Positions 42,374 through 52,042 of a DNA stretch of 64,000 bases are shown here, piece after piece (position 1 is the stretch's first letter; each line of letters starts with the position of its first letter). The translations under genes and the position numbers were made by a program. Where the stretch lies: the NCBI RefSeq assembly GCF_004340685.1, contig NZ_SLUN01000012.1, positions 1 to 64,000 on the forward strand, given 5' to 3'. This DNA is from Hydrogenispora ethanolica (GTDB lineage: Bacteria > Bacillota > UBA4882 > UBA8346). Under the pieces are notes generated by a model that saw nothing but the letters and a program-made list of their open reading frames with translations, had not been told where the DNA came from and did no database searches.

Positions 42374-43482
42374 GAAGATTCCCCGTTATGATCGGGATCG
42401 GAAGGATCATTTTTCCGTTTTTCCTCTGATTTCTCACCCAAGGCTCCGGCAAACTCTCTGCGGATACTCTTCAATCCGCTATGATTCAACAAGAGAAATA
42501 ACCCAATGCCGCCGAGCGCCGCCACCACAATCCAAAAGGTATTTCGCATGCCGCCCCGGTTGACGACGCCGGCGCCAACATTGCCATATAACACATCTTT
42601 GGCGGCAGCCGCGAATAGACTTGCCCCACGTTCAGCAGCAGCTTTGCTGTTCGTATGTGAGCCTATTTCAAGCAGCATGGTCCGCGGGCCTAAATCCTGA
42701 TTGTACTTTCCTCTGCCGTAAAAAATTCCTTTGATCAAACCAGGCGCTTTTTTGTCGACCGAGGCTTTAATCTGTTTGGCAAAATCATTGGAAGCTTGAA
42801 AATTAGGATTTTGTCTGCCTACCACCAATTGAACCTGAGTCACGTTTTCTTTATTAACGACCGCGGCATACTCTTGGCGGGGAACCGCGTCGCGATGGAC
42901 ATCCAGCAGAACCGTCGGTTGCTGTTTCAAGAGCTGGGCAGCGGTCCGCCTCGAACGATCATACGCCAGTGCGTCATGAGGGTCATGGGGGACTTTTGAA
43001 TGAACCACCGGCACTCCCAACTTTTCAAATGACCTGGTTAGCGTGTCTCCAACTTGGAATATGCCGCCGTTCCCTCTCTTACTGGAGACTCCGTCGCCCT
43101 CAACATAGGATTCGTCGGAATGAGTATGATAGATGGCAATGGGTCCCCTTTGCTTTACCTCCGAACGAAAGAAATCCCCCCGAAACAGGCTTGACAGGAA
43201 ACCTATGACTTCAGTCCAGGCACTCACTTTCAAGGCATCGGACTTTACCATCTTCACCTTGGCCAGGTTTCCGGAGACCCGGTACACCCTAAAAAGTTGG
43301 TTTTTACTGTTAAGGTATTCGTCTCCCACCACCACTTCATGTGCCGTCCGGGTGATAACCTGCCCGTGATTATCTTTTAAGGTCATATACTTTTGATTGA
43401 GTTCGCTCTCGCCTAAGGCCGCGGCCGTAAACATTAAGCATAATAGAATGGCGACGCCGATTGAACCGATCCAACGTTTCAT
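42370..43482 (-). CDS. spoIIP: Stage II sporulation protein P
   Basis: The 370-residue peptidoglycan amidase/endopeptidase acts in engulfment of the forespore, with SpoIID and SpoIIM. It has an N-terminal signal anchor (about 7-24). The catalytic domain has IYHTHSDESY, LLDVHRDAVPR and LLEIGSHTNS, which supply the zinc/catalytic His and Glu residues. A second transmembrane helix (about 310-330) and a charged tail follow; the tail is an addition to the usual layout. It is tightly packed with DUF1614 and DUF3189 genes. Confidence 0.92.
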   Translation of the reverse strand: MKRWIGSIGVAILLCLMFTAAALGESELNQKYMTLKDNHGQVITRTAHEVVVGDEYLNSKNQLFRVYRVSGNLAKVKMVKSDALKVSAWTEVIGFLSSLFRGDFFRSEVKQRGPIAIYHTHSDESYVEGDGVSSKRGNGGIFQVGDTLTRSFEKLGVPVVHSKVPHDPHDALAYDRSRRTAAQLLKQQPTVLLDVHRDAVPRQEYAAVVNKENVTQVQLVVGRQNPNFQASNDFAKQIKASVDKKAPGLIKGIFYGRGKYNQDLGPRTMLLEIGSHTNSKAAAERGASLFAAAAKDVLYGNVGAGVVNRGGMRNTFWIVVAALGGIGLFLLLNHSGLKSIRREFAGALGEKSEEKRKNDPSDPDHNGESS

Positions 43483-44159
43483 TTTTCTTCCTCCTTTCCC
43501 GTGCCCTCCGGGTGATCAAGCGCTTCCCGCAATTCCGCGGGACGCTCCTCCCGCACCGGGCCTCCTTGCAAAGCCTCTCTACCTTCACCGATGATCTCCG
43601 CCAGCAGCACCGCCAGGATGCTGGCCACTACAATCGTATCGAACGCGCCCGCGCCCCCGATCAATACTGGAGCGGAAATTCCCAATCCGATGACCTCAAA
43701 GAAACGAACCACATCCATGGCGATCAATCCGACTGTTGCGATGATAAAGGCCAGCCGCCGGGATCGGCCGACCACATAGGCAATGACCGCCGAGAGAATC
43801 GCCCATAAATATTGCGGTTCAATGATCCCGGATTTCGTATCGAACCGATAGAGTCGGCTCACCCCGTACAGAACGCCGACCGTTACCACAATTCCGATGA
43901 GGGAGCGGAGCCATTCCTTGGCTGAACCGGCTTTAATCAAAACGTAAATGGCTAATCCCAGCGGCAGGAGCGCTCCTCCGATATTGAGGGTGACTTTGGG
44001 ATTACTCCAAACCGGAATATCGATAAAGCTGCCGACGACTAAAGCGCCGATAAAGATCAGACCACCCCGGTCGCTCAGATACAGGCGATCCAATACTTGA
44101 TGCGCCATTCCCAGAAAGATCAAGATACCCACTACGACTAATAACAGAACCCCAATCAT
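43479..44159 (-). CDS. DUF1614-like membrane protein
   Basis: The 226-residue protein has about seven hydrophobic helices, with VLIGGAGAFDTIVVASILAVLLAEII as the last membrane part (seen as two pieces around GGAGAFD). A charged cytosolic tail rich in Glu and Arg follows. This matches DUF1614 proteins, which occur next to spoIIP in Clostridia. It opens the sporulation run and overlaps spoIIP by 4 bp. Function is unknown. Confidence 0.75.
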   Translation of the reverse strand: MIGVLLLVVVGILIFLGMAHQVLDRLYLSDRGGLIFIGALVVGSFIDIPVWSNPKVTLNIGGALLPLGLAIYVLIKAGSAKEWLRSLIGIVVTVGVLYGVSRLYRFDTKSGIIEPQYLWAILSAVIAYVVGRSRRLAFIIATVGLIAMDVVRFFEVIGLGISAPVLIGGAGAFDTIVVASILAVLLAEIIGEGREALQGGPVREERPAELREALDHPEGTGKEEEK

Positions 44160-44343
44160 CTTTCCGACCTCCTTTACTCTACAATAGATTCTCCTGCGGA
44201 ACTGTGCTTATGCTCGAATTTGAAAGGAAGTAAACAGTTTATTTGCCAGAAAAGTCGGAGCAATGCCAGAAGCTGGTTTGAGGAGTGTGATGTTTTGGTT
44301 AACCCCGAACGACACGGTAACTGCAGCTAAAAAGTTCGGAGAT

Positions 44344-44550
44344 CCTGCTGGAGTTCCTGGATAATTTTCCGAAGCTTCCGGCCGATGGTCCGAAGTTTCA
44401 GGATGGTCTTCCAAAGCTTTCGGAAGGCCGTCCGAAGTCCCCGGAAAGTCCTCCCGGAACCCGGGCGGGACATCCGAAGCCTTTGGAAGGAAGGGAAGGG
44501 ACGATCGCTTTCTTGCCGAAGCCTCCGGAAGATATTCCCGGTACTTTCTC
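44344..44550. repeat. 21-bp dyad array, family 2, copy C
   Basis: Nine to ten consecutive 21-bp units start near 44344 and 44365. Examples are TTTTCCGAAGCTTCCGGCC, TCTTCCAAAGCTTTCGGAAGG, ACATCCGAAGCCTTTGGAAGG and CTTGCCGAAGCCTCCGGAAG. All keep the same register and the TCCGAAG-N-CTTCGGA theme. It lies between ispH-rpsA and DUF1614. The minus-strand open frame across it begins inside the terminator region and has no ribosome site. Confidence 0.8.
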
Positions 44551-44631
44551 CGTTTTAGATAGAGGTCCTGAACTGATTCTCCAGGTTCAGAGAGACCATG
44601 GGAGGGATTCGAGAAAAGTACGGAACAAAGT

Positions 44632-44661
44632 AAAAACCCGGGGCTTTGGTTGGCCCCGGGT
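44632..44661 (-). terminator. Terminator of the ispH-rpsA operon
   Basis: On the minus strand CCCGGGGC pairs perfectly with GCCCCGGG over an 8-nt loop and is followed by TTTTTAC. It lies 40 bp after the stop codon. Confidence 0.9.
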
Positions 44662-44698
44662 CGGATCATCAGGCAAGTAGATTGCAGATTCAATGAAT

Positions 44699-46747
44699 TT
44701 ATTTTTTTATAAAAGCACCGAGATTTTGGGAAAAGTTATCTTCGGATTGTTGATTTAAAAACTCGTCCGTTTCTTGCTGGTCTTGATCCTGGGCTACTTC
44801 TTTGAGGCTCACCGAAACTTTCCGGTTGGCGGTATCGATCTTCAGGATTTTAACCCGAACCTCTTCGCCGACTTTTAAAACCTCGTCCGGCTTGCTGATT
44901 CTGCGATCGGCAATTTGCGAGATATGAGCCAGCGCGTCGATTCCGGGCGCCAGCCGGATGAATGCCCCAAAGCTCTCCAGGCGGACAACAGTTCCCGGAT
45001 AGACTTCGCCTTCAGCGAAGTTCAGGATGGCGGAATGCCAGGGATGTTCCTGGATCTGTTTGATCGATAGCGAAATCCGCTTGGCGGCAGGATCCACTTT
45101 GGTCACCAGGACCTCAACCCGTTCGCCGACCTTTAATACTTCCTGGGGATGCTTTACCCGGTTCCAACTGAGTTCCGAGACATGGACCAAACCTTCCACA
45201 CCCGAGCCGAGATCGACGAAAGCGCCAAAATCAGCCAGCCGGGTGACAGTTCCCTGACGCCGCTCGCCCTCGGTGATGGTAGCGAAAATTTCGGCCTCCG
45301 CCTTTTGCCGCTCGGCTTCCAACAGCACCCGGCGGGAAACCACCACCCGTTTCCGGGAACGTTCGAATTCAATGATTTTTACTTGAATCTCCTGTCCCAC
45401 CAGAGAATTGAGATCCTTTTCAAATCCCAAGAAAGCCTGGGAAGCAGGCATGAATGCTCTTATCCCGCTGACGGATACGGAAAAACCGCCCTTGACGGCT
45501 TCAGAAACCTTCCCGTCCACCACCCGTTCCTGCTGAAAAGCTTCTTCCAGCTGAAACCAGACCTGTTGTTGGTCGACCAACCGTTTTGAGAGCAGGATTT
45601 TATCCTCGGATCCGGTCTTGGTGACCATCACTTTAATTACATCGCCCACTTTGACGAGTTCCTTGGCGGAATTCACCGGTTCGGCTGTCAATTCTGCGAG
45701 CGGAATCGTTAAGTCGGATTTGCCGCCGATATCGACGAAAACGGTATCATCACGAACTAAGATGACTTTTGCATCGATGATCTGTCCGGGAGTGAGTTCT
45801 CGAAAACGATCTTCCGGCCAATCGTAATTCATAACCTCCTGTTCTTCCCCATCCTGAACCGCCATTTGATTCTCTTTCGTTTCGATAGATTCCGCAGACA
45901 CTGCTTGTTTACCCCCTAAATTCCTTATTTTCTGGATCACTTCATCTATTTGATGGTCCGGGGTTGAAGCGCCGGCAGTAACTCCTACTTGCTGCACCCC
46001 TTCGAACCATTCCGGCTTTAATTCATTGCTGGATTCCACTTGATGGGTCGGTGTACCGGAAGCCTGACTGATCTCGGTCAATCGTTTCGTATTGGCGGAG
46101 TTCCTGCCGCCGACCACGATCATGATATCCACTTTTTTACTCAGTTCGGCCGCTTCCTGCTGGCGTTGGGAAGTTGCCAGGCATATCGTGTTAAAAACCC
46201 GGACTTCTTTGGTTTGTGCAATTAACTCCGAAACGAGCCTTTGGTATCCGGCAATGTCCTGAGTGGTTTGGCTGATGACTCCGACTTTGGGCCCGATCCC
46301 GGACTCCGGCAGAGCCTCCTGGCCGTGGATCACGAAAGCGTTGCCGCCCACTGACTCCAAGACCCCGGCCACCTCCGCGTGTTCTTTTTCGCCAAAAATA
46401 ATCACCTGATAGCCTTGGTCGACGAGAAACACCGCCAGTTGTTGAACGTTTTTCACAAATGGGCATGTCGCATCGACAATTTCTAAATTTTGGGCGGCCG
46501 CTTCGCGGTAAACACCCGGTCCAACGCCATGGGAACGAATCACTAACCGGCCTGCCGGCAAATTGCGGATATTGTCAATGACTTGGAGGCCGTTTTGTTC
46601 CAATTCCTCCACGACTGCCGGATTATGGATCAAGGGACCCAGGCAAAAAACCGGCGCGGACCGATCTTGGAGCGCCTTCTGCACCATCTCCAAAGCCCGT
46701 TTGACCCCGAAACAAAAACCGGCTGACTTTGCAAGGATGATTTCCAT
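44699..46747 (-). CDS. ispH-rpsA: IspH (HMBPP reductase) fused to ribosomal protein S1
   Basis: The 682-residue fusion joins two functions. Residues 1-280 are 4-hydroxy-3-methylbut-2-enyl diphosphate reductase, the last step of the MEP isoprenoid pathway, with cluster cysteines in GFCFGVKRA, DATCPFVKN and NTICLATSQ. Residues about 315-670 hold four S1 RNA-binding domains (for example GTVTRLADFGAFVDLG and GTVVRLESFGAFIRLA). The fusion is well known in Clostridia. It follows cmk by 9 bp, the usual order. Whether the chain is cleaved is unknown. Confidence 0.95.
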   Translation of the reverse strand: MEIILAKSAGFCFGVKRALEMVQKALQDRSAPVFCLGPLIHNPAVVEELEQNGLQVIDNIRNLPAGRLVIRSHGVGPGVYREAAAQNLEIVDATCPFVKNVQQLAVFLVDQGYQVIIFGEKEHAEVAGVLESVGGNAFVIHGQEALPESGIGPKVGVISQTTQDIAGYQRLVSELIAQTKEVRVFNTICLATSQRQQEAAELSKKVDIMIVVGGRNSANTKRLTEISQASGTPTHQVESSNELKPEWFEGVQQVGVTAGASTPDHQIDEVIQKIRNLGGKQAVSAESIETKENQMAVQDGEEQEVMNYDWPEDRFRELTPGQIIDAKVILVRDDTVFVDIGGKSDLTIPLAELTAEPVNSAKELVKVGDVIKVMVTKTGSEDKILLSKRLVDQQQVWFQLEEAFQQERVVDGKVSEAVKGGFSVSVSGIRAFMPASQAFLGFEKDLNSLVGQEIQVKIIEFERSRKRVVVSRRVLLEAERQKAEAEIFATITEGERRQGTVTRLADFGAFVDLGSGVEGLVHVSELSWNRVKHPQEVLKVGERVEVLVTKVDPAAKRISLSIKQIQEHPWHSAILNFAEGEVYPGTVVRLESFGAFIRLAPGIDALAHISQIADRRISKPDEVLKVGEEVRVKILKIDTANRKVSVSLKEVAQDQDQQETDEFLNQQSEDNFSQNLGAFIKK

Positions 46748-46756
46748 CGGCGCCGG

Positions 46757-47455
46757 CTAAACCGGCTTCGCCCCCTTTTCAAGCGCCATGCTCATCAATC
46801 TTTCGATTACCTCCTCAATCGTGAGTGAGGTCGTATCAAGCAGGATCGCATCCGGCGCCTGACGTAAAGGATTGACTTGCCGGGTGCTATCAAACAAATC
46901 GCGCTTCCGGATCTGGTCCGTCAATTCCGCAAGATCGGTTTGAATCCCTTTTGCTTGCAGCTCCAACCAACGCCGCTTCCCACGTTCTTCGGCGGAAGCG
47001 GTTAAGAAAACCTTCAATTCAGCGCCCGGCAGGACAACCGTGCCAATGTCTCTTCCATCCATGACGACTCCCGAAGCGTCCGCCATTTTGCGTTGTAAAT
47101 TAACCATGGCTTCGCGAACTCCGGCCACTGCCGCCACCACTGATACGTTACTGGTCACCTCCAGGCTGCGGATGGCTTCGCTTTCATCGTTGCCATCGAC
47201 AATGACCCGTAATTCGGGCTGTCCGCAAACGCCTTTCTTGTACTGTAATTGAATCTGAATCGTATGCGCCAATAAAGTCAGTTCTGCTTCGTTTTGGAGA
47301 TCGAGCCCGAGCTGCAAGGCTTTTAGAGTGACAGCCCGATACATCGCTCCGGAATCAATGTAAATATAATTGAAACGTCCCGCTATTGCCTTGGCAATCG
47401 TACTTTTGCCCGATCCGGCAGGGCCGTCGATTGCAATCGCAATCTCTTTGGACAT
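46757..47455 (-). CDS. cmk: Cytidylate kinase
   Basis: The 232-residue enzyme phosphorylates CMP and dCMP. The P-loop is DGPAGSGKSTIAKAIA, followed by YIDSGAMYRAVTL and DGRDIGTVVLPGAE. It lies directly before ispH-rpsA, as in many Clostridia. The length is normal. Confidence 0.95.
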   Translation of the reverse strand: MSKEIAIAIDGPAGSGKSTIAKAIAGRFNYIYIDSGAMYRAVTLKALQLGLDLQNEAELTLLAHTIQIQLQYKKGVCGQPELRVIVDGNDESEAIRSLEVTSNVSVVAAVAGVREAMVNLQRKMADASGVVMDGRDIGTVVLPGAELKVFLTASAEERGKRRWLELQAKGIQTDLAELTDQIRKRDLFDSTRQVNPLRQAPDAILLDTTSLTIEEVIERLMSMALEKGAKPV

Positions 47456-47478
47456 CGGTAACCTCCATTTGCGGAAGA

Positions 47479-47964
47479 TTAATCTTGTTCCTCGGGGTCG
47501 GAGAGATCTTCCCGGCCCTGATGCACGATCCGCAAAGTCTTTTCTAACTGTTCTTCCAACTGCCGCAGAATTTGCTCCGCATACTGCACGGCACCGCTCT
47601 CAACCTGCTCTGCTTCCTGCTTGGCCTGGAGCATAAGTTGTTCAGATTCCTGTCGAGCATAGGTAACCAATCGTTCGGCTTCCTCTTTGGCACGGATAAC
47701 AATCTGGTCTTCGTTGATCAATCGTTGGGCATAGGCTTCAGCTTCCCGCAAAATGCGTTTGGCCTCTTCTTGGGCTTGTTCCAAATAACGTTCCTTTTCC
47801 CGGCTGACCCATTCGGCTTCTTTGATCTCTTCAGGGACCGCCGAACGAATCTTCTCCAACAGCTCCTCCAATTCGTCGATATCCACCATTACCTTTCCCG
47901 CGATTCGAAAATTGGAAGCAATCAAATCTTCAAGATGATCCAAAAGCATCATGATATTCATCAT
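47479..47964 (-). CDS. Coiled-coil protein of unknown function
   Basis: The 161-residue protein is almost entirely predicted coiled coil from about residue 45 to 150, rich in Glu, Gln, Ala and Arg (REKERYLEQAQEEAKRIL and similar). The N-terminus MLLDHLEDLIASNFRIAGKV and the site next to coaD match a conserved clostridial protein. It is often labelled ATPase or ATP synthase B-like without evidence. No nucleotide-binding motif is visible. A DivIVA- or scaffold-like role is possible. Confidence 0.65.
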   Translation of the reverse strand: MMNIMMLLDHLEDLIASNFRIAGKVMVDIDELEELLEKIRSAVPEEIKEAEWVSREKERYLEQAQEEAKRILREAEAYAQRLINEDQIVIRAKEEAERLVTYARQESEQLMLQAKQEAEQVESGAVQYAEQILRQLEEQLEKTLRIVHQGREDLSDPEEQD

Positions 47965-47977
47965 TGACCTTCGACTC

Positions 47978-48481
47978 CTAAGTAATTGAGAATTTATTGA
48001 CTAAGGCCGCTGCGACTTCCGGCGGCACCAGATCCTTGATTTCGCCGCCAAATTGGACCACTTCCTTTACCATGCTTGAACTCAAAAATGAATATTCATT
48101 TTTGGTCATCATGAACATCGTTTCGATCTCCGGGGCCATTCTTTTGTTATTCAGCGACATTTGAAACTCAATCTCGAAATCCGAAATTGCCCGCAAGCCT
48201 TTGATAATCAAGTTTCCTTGCACCGCCCGGACAAAATCCACCAATAATCCGCTAAAGAATAGGACTTCGACATTGGGGAGATGCCGGGTAGCGCTTTTAA
48301 TCAATTCCACCCGTTCTTCCGCCGTGAAAAGCGGTTTTTTATTCGGATTCTTCAGTACCCCCACAATCACCGATGGAAATAACTGGGCCGCCCGTTCAAT
48401 AATGTCGATATGCCCATAAGTAATGGGATCAAAACTGCCCGGACATACTGCTTTCACCGAATTCTGATTGATTGTCATCAA
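47978..48481 (-). CDS. coaD: Phosphopantetheine adenylyltransferase
   Basis: The 167-residue enzyme makes dephospho-CoA from 4'-phosphopantetheine and ATP. Nucleotidyltransferase motif [15 protein letters not shown] (T/HxGH type), [13 protein letters not shown] and the ending [13 protein letters not shown] are diagnostic. Five extra residues precede the usual start, and Met2 is an alternative. It is downstream of rsmD by 17 bp, the standard arrangement. Confidence 0.95.
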   Translation of the reverse strand: MMTINQNSVKAVCPGSFDPITYGHIDIIERAAQLFPSVIVGVLKNPNKKPLFTAEERVELIKSATRHLPNVEVLFFSGLLVDFVRAVQGNLIIKGLRAISDFEIEFQMSLNNKRMAPEIETMFMMTKNEYSFLSSSMVKEVVQFGGEIKDLVPPEVAAALVNKFSIT

Positions 48482-48498
48482 ACTGTACCTTTCGTTGT

Positions 48499-49050
48499 TT
48501 ATTGATTGTCTATTTTAAAAAAAGTCAATCCGATATCGCCATAGTTGCGTTCATCAAATAATTTCAAACGTATCCCCTCAAACCGAACGTCCCGAGGGTG
48601 CTCAGCCACCAATTGACCATGAGGCTTGAGCAGGTTCAAGTCGGCGATGGCATTGATGGTGTCCGTCAAAAGTCCGGCTTGAAAGGGCGGATCTAGAAAA
48701 ATTAGATCAAATGTCATTCCTTCCCTGTCGAACAATTTTAATGCCCGGGACGCCGGAAGATGGAGAATCCGTGGACGATCCTCCGTCAAAAGAATTTTGC
48801 AGTTTTCCTGGATCAATCGAATGCTGGATAAATTTTCATCGACCATCGTCACCGCAGTGGCACCTCGACTAAAAGCTTCGATACCGATGGCGCCGGTTCC
48901 GGCAAAAAGGTCCAAAAAAGCGGCATCCATGATCTTGATTCCGATGATATTAAATAAAGCTTCCTTAACCCGATCGGCAGTGGGACGCACCCCTTTATGT
49001 TTGGGGCCGTTAATGGCCCGCCCCCGATACTTTCCCGCAATTACTCTCAT
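48499..49050 (-). CDS. rsmD: 16S rRNA (guanine966-N2)-methyltransferase
   Basis: The 183-residue SAM-dependent enzyme starts [11 protein letters not shown] and has the SAM loop [18 protein letters not shown] and catalytic FLDPPFQ. It overlaps the upstream DegV gene by 4 bp and is followed by coaD. Length is normal. Confidence 0.94.
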   Translation of the reverse strand: MRVIAGKYRGRAINGPKHKGVRPTADRVKEALFNIIGIKIMDAAFLDLFAGTGAIGIEAFSRGATAVTMVDENLSSIRLIQENCKILLTEDRPRILHLPASRALKLFDREGMTFDLIFLDPPFQAGLLTDTINAIADLNLLKPHGQLVAEHPRDVRFEGIRLKLFDERNYGDIGLTFFKIDNQ

Positions 49051-49895
49051 TGTGAGGGTAAGGCCACGATTCCGAGAGTATACGGACCACCGTGGGAGCC
49101 GACAATCGGGCCAATCGTATTCGTGAAGGATTCGGCGATCACCAGCCGGGATTCGGCCGTCTTTTGCAAAATGAGACCCAATTCAGGGAGATCGGTATGA
49201 AGAAAGCAGATTAGAAGTGGTTGGGAGCCAAATCGTTCCACCAGATGGTTGACAATTTGTGACGCTACCTTCTGAAAGTGACCTCGTATTTTTTCCACCG
49301 GAACAATAATCCCTTTTTCAATGGCGAGAATCGGTTTAATGTTAAGCAAACCTCCCAGCAAGCTTGAAGCCTTGCCGATTCTTCCGGTCCGATGCAAATA
49401 TTCTAAACTGTTTACTGTAAAATAAACGCCTACTTGCTCTTTCCATTTTTCGATGTTTTCCATGATAAGTGCCGGTAAGGCTCCATTTATCGCCAAACGC
49501 GCCGCTTTTAAAGCGATTAAGCCCAAACCGGCCGAAACATTGCGGGAGTCGATAACATGAACTTGGATATCTTTTTCGAGCATTTCCGCAGCCAATTCTG
49601 CCGAACGGGCAGTGCCGCTCATCTCTTTTGAAATGTGCAGCGAAATGATGGTGTCTCCTGGTTTGGCGATCTGCTGATAAACCTTTAAGAATTCTCCTGG
49701 CGCCGGTTGTGAAGTATTGGGCAGGAGATCCTCATTACGAAGCCGATTGTAAAACTCCTCGCTCCAGATATCCTCCCCATCTTTTAATACCTCATCGCCG
49801 AAATGAATATTTAATGGAACAACCTTGATTCCAAATTCTTTAATGACCTTTCCCGGTAAGTCCGCGGTACTGTCGGTCACGATATGTACCGTCAT
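49047..49895 (-). CDS. DegV-family fatty acid-binding protein (FakB-like)
   Basis: The 282-residue DegV protein has the N-terminal VTDSTADLPGKV and the ligand-binding TSQPAPGEF and SKEMSGTARSA. It ends with IGPIVGSHGGPYTLGIVAL, whose Gly/His loop contacts the fatty acid head group. FakB proteins present fatty acids to the kinase FakA, encoded by the adjacent upstream gene 12 bp away. This supports a fatty acid kinase pair feeding phospholipid synthesis. Confidence 0.9.
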   Translation of the reverse strand: MTVHIVTDSTADLPGKVIKEFGIKVVPLNIHFGDEVLKDGEDIWSEEFYNRLRNEDLLPNTSQPAPGEFLKVYQQIAKPGDTIISLHISKEMSGTARSAELAAEMLEKDIQVHVIDSRNVSAGLGLIALKAARLAINGALPALIMENIEKWKEQVGVYFTVNSLEYLHRTGRIGKASSLLGGLLNIKPILAIEKGIIVPVEKIRGHFQKVASQIVNHLVERFGSQPLLICFLHTDLPELGLILQKTAESRLVIAESFTNTIGPIVGSHGGPYTLGIVALPSQ

Positions 49896-49906
49896 CAGAA
49901 CACCCC

Positions 49907-51547
49907 TTATTCTACGGAAAAGAAATAATAGTATAATGGCTGGCCGCCGTAATACAGCTCGATCTCGGCCTGGGGGTAGGATTCTTCCAAGTGGTTTAAT
50001 AAATTTTGCGCCGTAGCCGCAGTAACTTCAGCGCCATAATAAATAGAGATTAAGCCGCTGTTCGAATTGGGGATCTGCTTTAGCGTCGCGGCGACGACTT
50101 CCTCCGGAGTGTTTCCGGAGAAAACGACGTTACCATTAACCAAGCCGATGGTATCACCTTGCCTGATCTCTAAATTTGCAATTGTTGTGTTCCGTACCGC
50201 ATAAGTAACTTCGCCGGTGATCAGCGATCGCCCTTTCTCCGTCATGCTTTCCACATTCTCGTCCAGGCTTTTATCATCAGAAAAGCTTAGCATCGCTGCT
50301 AAACCTTCCGGAATACTTTGGGTTGGGACCACGCGCACTTTTTTATTATTGACCAAGTCCTGTACATGCGAGGCCGTCATTACGATGTTACTGTTATTAG
50401 GGAGAATAATGACCTCTGAAGCGTTCAACGAAGAAACTGCTTTCGCCAAATCTTCAATGCTGGGATTCATCGTCTGGCCGCCATTCACAATGCCTTGCAC
50501 TCCCAGGCTCCTGAAGATCTTTTCCAAGCCATCCCCGGCAGCCACCGCTATAATGCCAATCCGCCCGTTACCTTGCTCCGCGATTTGCTTGGCCAGTCTT
50601 TGCTGGCTTTGCTCGATCATATTATGAATCTGGATCTCGAACATCTCGCCGAAACGCACGGCGAAATCCAGAATCAGACCAGGATTGTTCGTATGAATGT
50701 GGATCTTTACAGTGTTTTCATCCCCTACGACCAATAAGCAGTCGCCATGCGGACTGAGGCTGTTTTTAATATGTTCTAAATCCAGTTCTTTCCCTTTCAA
50801 AATAAATTCAGTGCAATATTGAAAATTAATCTCGGAATCGGGAAGCAACTCGTTGGCGGTATACGACGAAACACTCTTCACATGGTCGCTGGTACTCAAC
50901 ACTTCCTGGGGAAACTCCGGGAAAGACTCTCCGTTCATTTGCCGGGCGATCCCTTCGGTAAACCACACTAATCCTTGTCCGCCGGCATCAACGACTCCCG
51001 CTTGTTTTAAAACTGGAAGCATCTCCGGTGTCCGGGCCAGAATTTTCCGGGCGTGTTGGTATATTTCCATCATGAATTGGGATAATGGAATGTCACGCAC
51101 CACATTTTCTTCAGCGAACTTGGCCATCTCCCGGATAACAGTCAGAATCGTACCTTCTACCGGTTGGCGAACCGCTTGATAAGATAAGGTATAAGCTCCT
51201 TGAATCCCCAATGCCAACTCATACTTGGTCAGTTTTTCCAAATCTTTCGGTAATGCCTTAACAAATCCTCGAAAAAACTGGGATACAATCACACCGCTAT
51301 TTCCTCGGGCTCCCATCAAAGCGCCGTATGCTGCAGACTCTAATAGATCAATCACCCGTAATGACTGGTTGTTGTTGAGTTCCCGCAATGCCGACTGAAA
51401 GGTCAAATACATATTGGTTCCGGTATCACCATCGGGTACCGGAAACACATTCAAAGCATCCACTTCCGCTTTATGATTATAAAGACTTGTCGTTCCAGAA
51501 GCAATTAGTTGTTTTATTTGTATACTATCGATCGCTTCCTGCAGCAA
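49907..51547 (-). CDS. DAK2-domain fatty acid kinase catalytic protein (FakA/YloV-like)
   Basis: The 546-residue protein has an N-terminal DAK2-type kinase domain (about 10-200) with NVFPVPDGDTGTNM for ATP/Mg binding and MGARGNSGVIVSQF. A middle domain and a C-terminal DegV-like domain follow. FakA phosphorylates FakB-bound fatty acid. It lies between the Asp23 and DegV genes, the same order as yloU-yloV in B. subtilis plus a FakB neighbour. Confidence 0.92.
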   Translation of the reverse strand: MLQEAIDSIQIKQLIASGTTSLYNHKAEVDALNVFPVPDGDTGTNMYLTFQSALRELNNNQSLRVIDLLESAAYGALMGARGNSGVIVSQFFRGFVKALPKDLEKLTKYELALGIQGAYTLSYQAVRQPVEGTILTVIREMAKFAEENVVRDIPLSQFMMEIYQHARKILARTPEMLPVLKQAGVVDAGGQGLVWFTEGIARQMNGESFPEFPQEVLSTSDHVKSVSSYTANELLPDSEINFQYCTEFILKGKELDLEHIKNSLSPHGDCLLVVGDENTVKIHIHTNNPGLILDFAVRFGEMFEIQIHNMIEQSQQRLAKQIAEQGNGRIGIIAVAAGDGLEKIFRSLGVQGIVNGGQTMNPSIEDLAKAVSSLNASEVIILPNNSNIVMTASHVQDLVNNKKVRVVPTQSIPEGLAAMLSFSDDKSLDENVESMTEKGRSLITGEVTYAVRNTTIANLEIRQGDTIGLVNGNVVFSGNTPEEVVAATLKQIPNSNSGLISIYYGAEVTAATAQNLLNHLEESYPQAEIELYYGGQPLYYYFFSVE

Positions 51548-51567
51548 CAGAGTGCCCCCTTACCGAA

Positions 51568-51945
51568 TCACTTTTTATTTGTACGTACACTTTGGACTAT
51601 CACATTCACTTTGGAAATTTTCAAACCAAGCTGCGTTTCGACCGCATATTTGACGCTTTCAATGACATTATTTGCCACTTCTTTGATTCGGACTCCATAT
51701 TCAACGATGATCGATAAGTCAATATAAACCTGTTCATCATCATTGATGGTGACTTCAATGCCCTTGGTTAAATTGTCTTTTCCAGTTAACAATTCGGAAA
51801 TACCATCCTGGATATTCCGCGAAGCCATACCAATCACACCGAAACACTGTAAAGTGGCGATTCCCGCAACCATTGCAATCGCATTATTCGAGATGTTGAC
51901 AAGACCTAAAGGACGACTTTGAGAAGACTTAGTCGTTTCCGACAC
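51568..51945 (-). CDS. Asp23/Gls24-family protein (YloU-like)
   Basis: The 125-residue protein has the Asp23 core GLVNISNNAIAMVAGIAT, the middle VYIDLSIIVEYGVRIKEVA and the ending VNVIVQSV. Asp23 proteins form membrane-associated envelope stress layers in some Bacillota; YloU is usually encoded next to yloV. It is 20 bp upstream of the FakA-like gene, so co-transcription is likely. Confidence 0.92.
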   Translation of the reverse strand: MSETTKSSQSRPLGLVNISNNAIAMVAGIATLQCFGVIGMASRNIQDGISELLTGKDNLTKGIEVTINDDEQVYIDLSIIVEYGVRIKEVANNVIESVKYAVETQLGLKISKVNVIVQSVRTNKK

Positions 51946-52042
51946 GCCTTTCCCTCCTTATTTCGCGCCAAAAATTTGAGCACAACCGGAAATATTATTC
52001 GCGATAAAAAAACTTTTTCCTTCAATTTTAAAAAATGATGAA

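Noticed and set aside
44208-44693. 161-codon minus-strand Pro/Ser/Glu-rich frame
   Set aside because: It runs through the ispH-rpsA terminator and the family 2 array; no start context.
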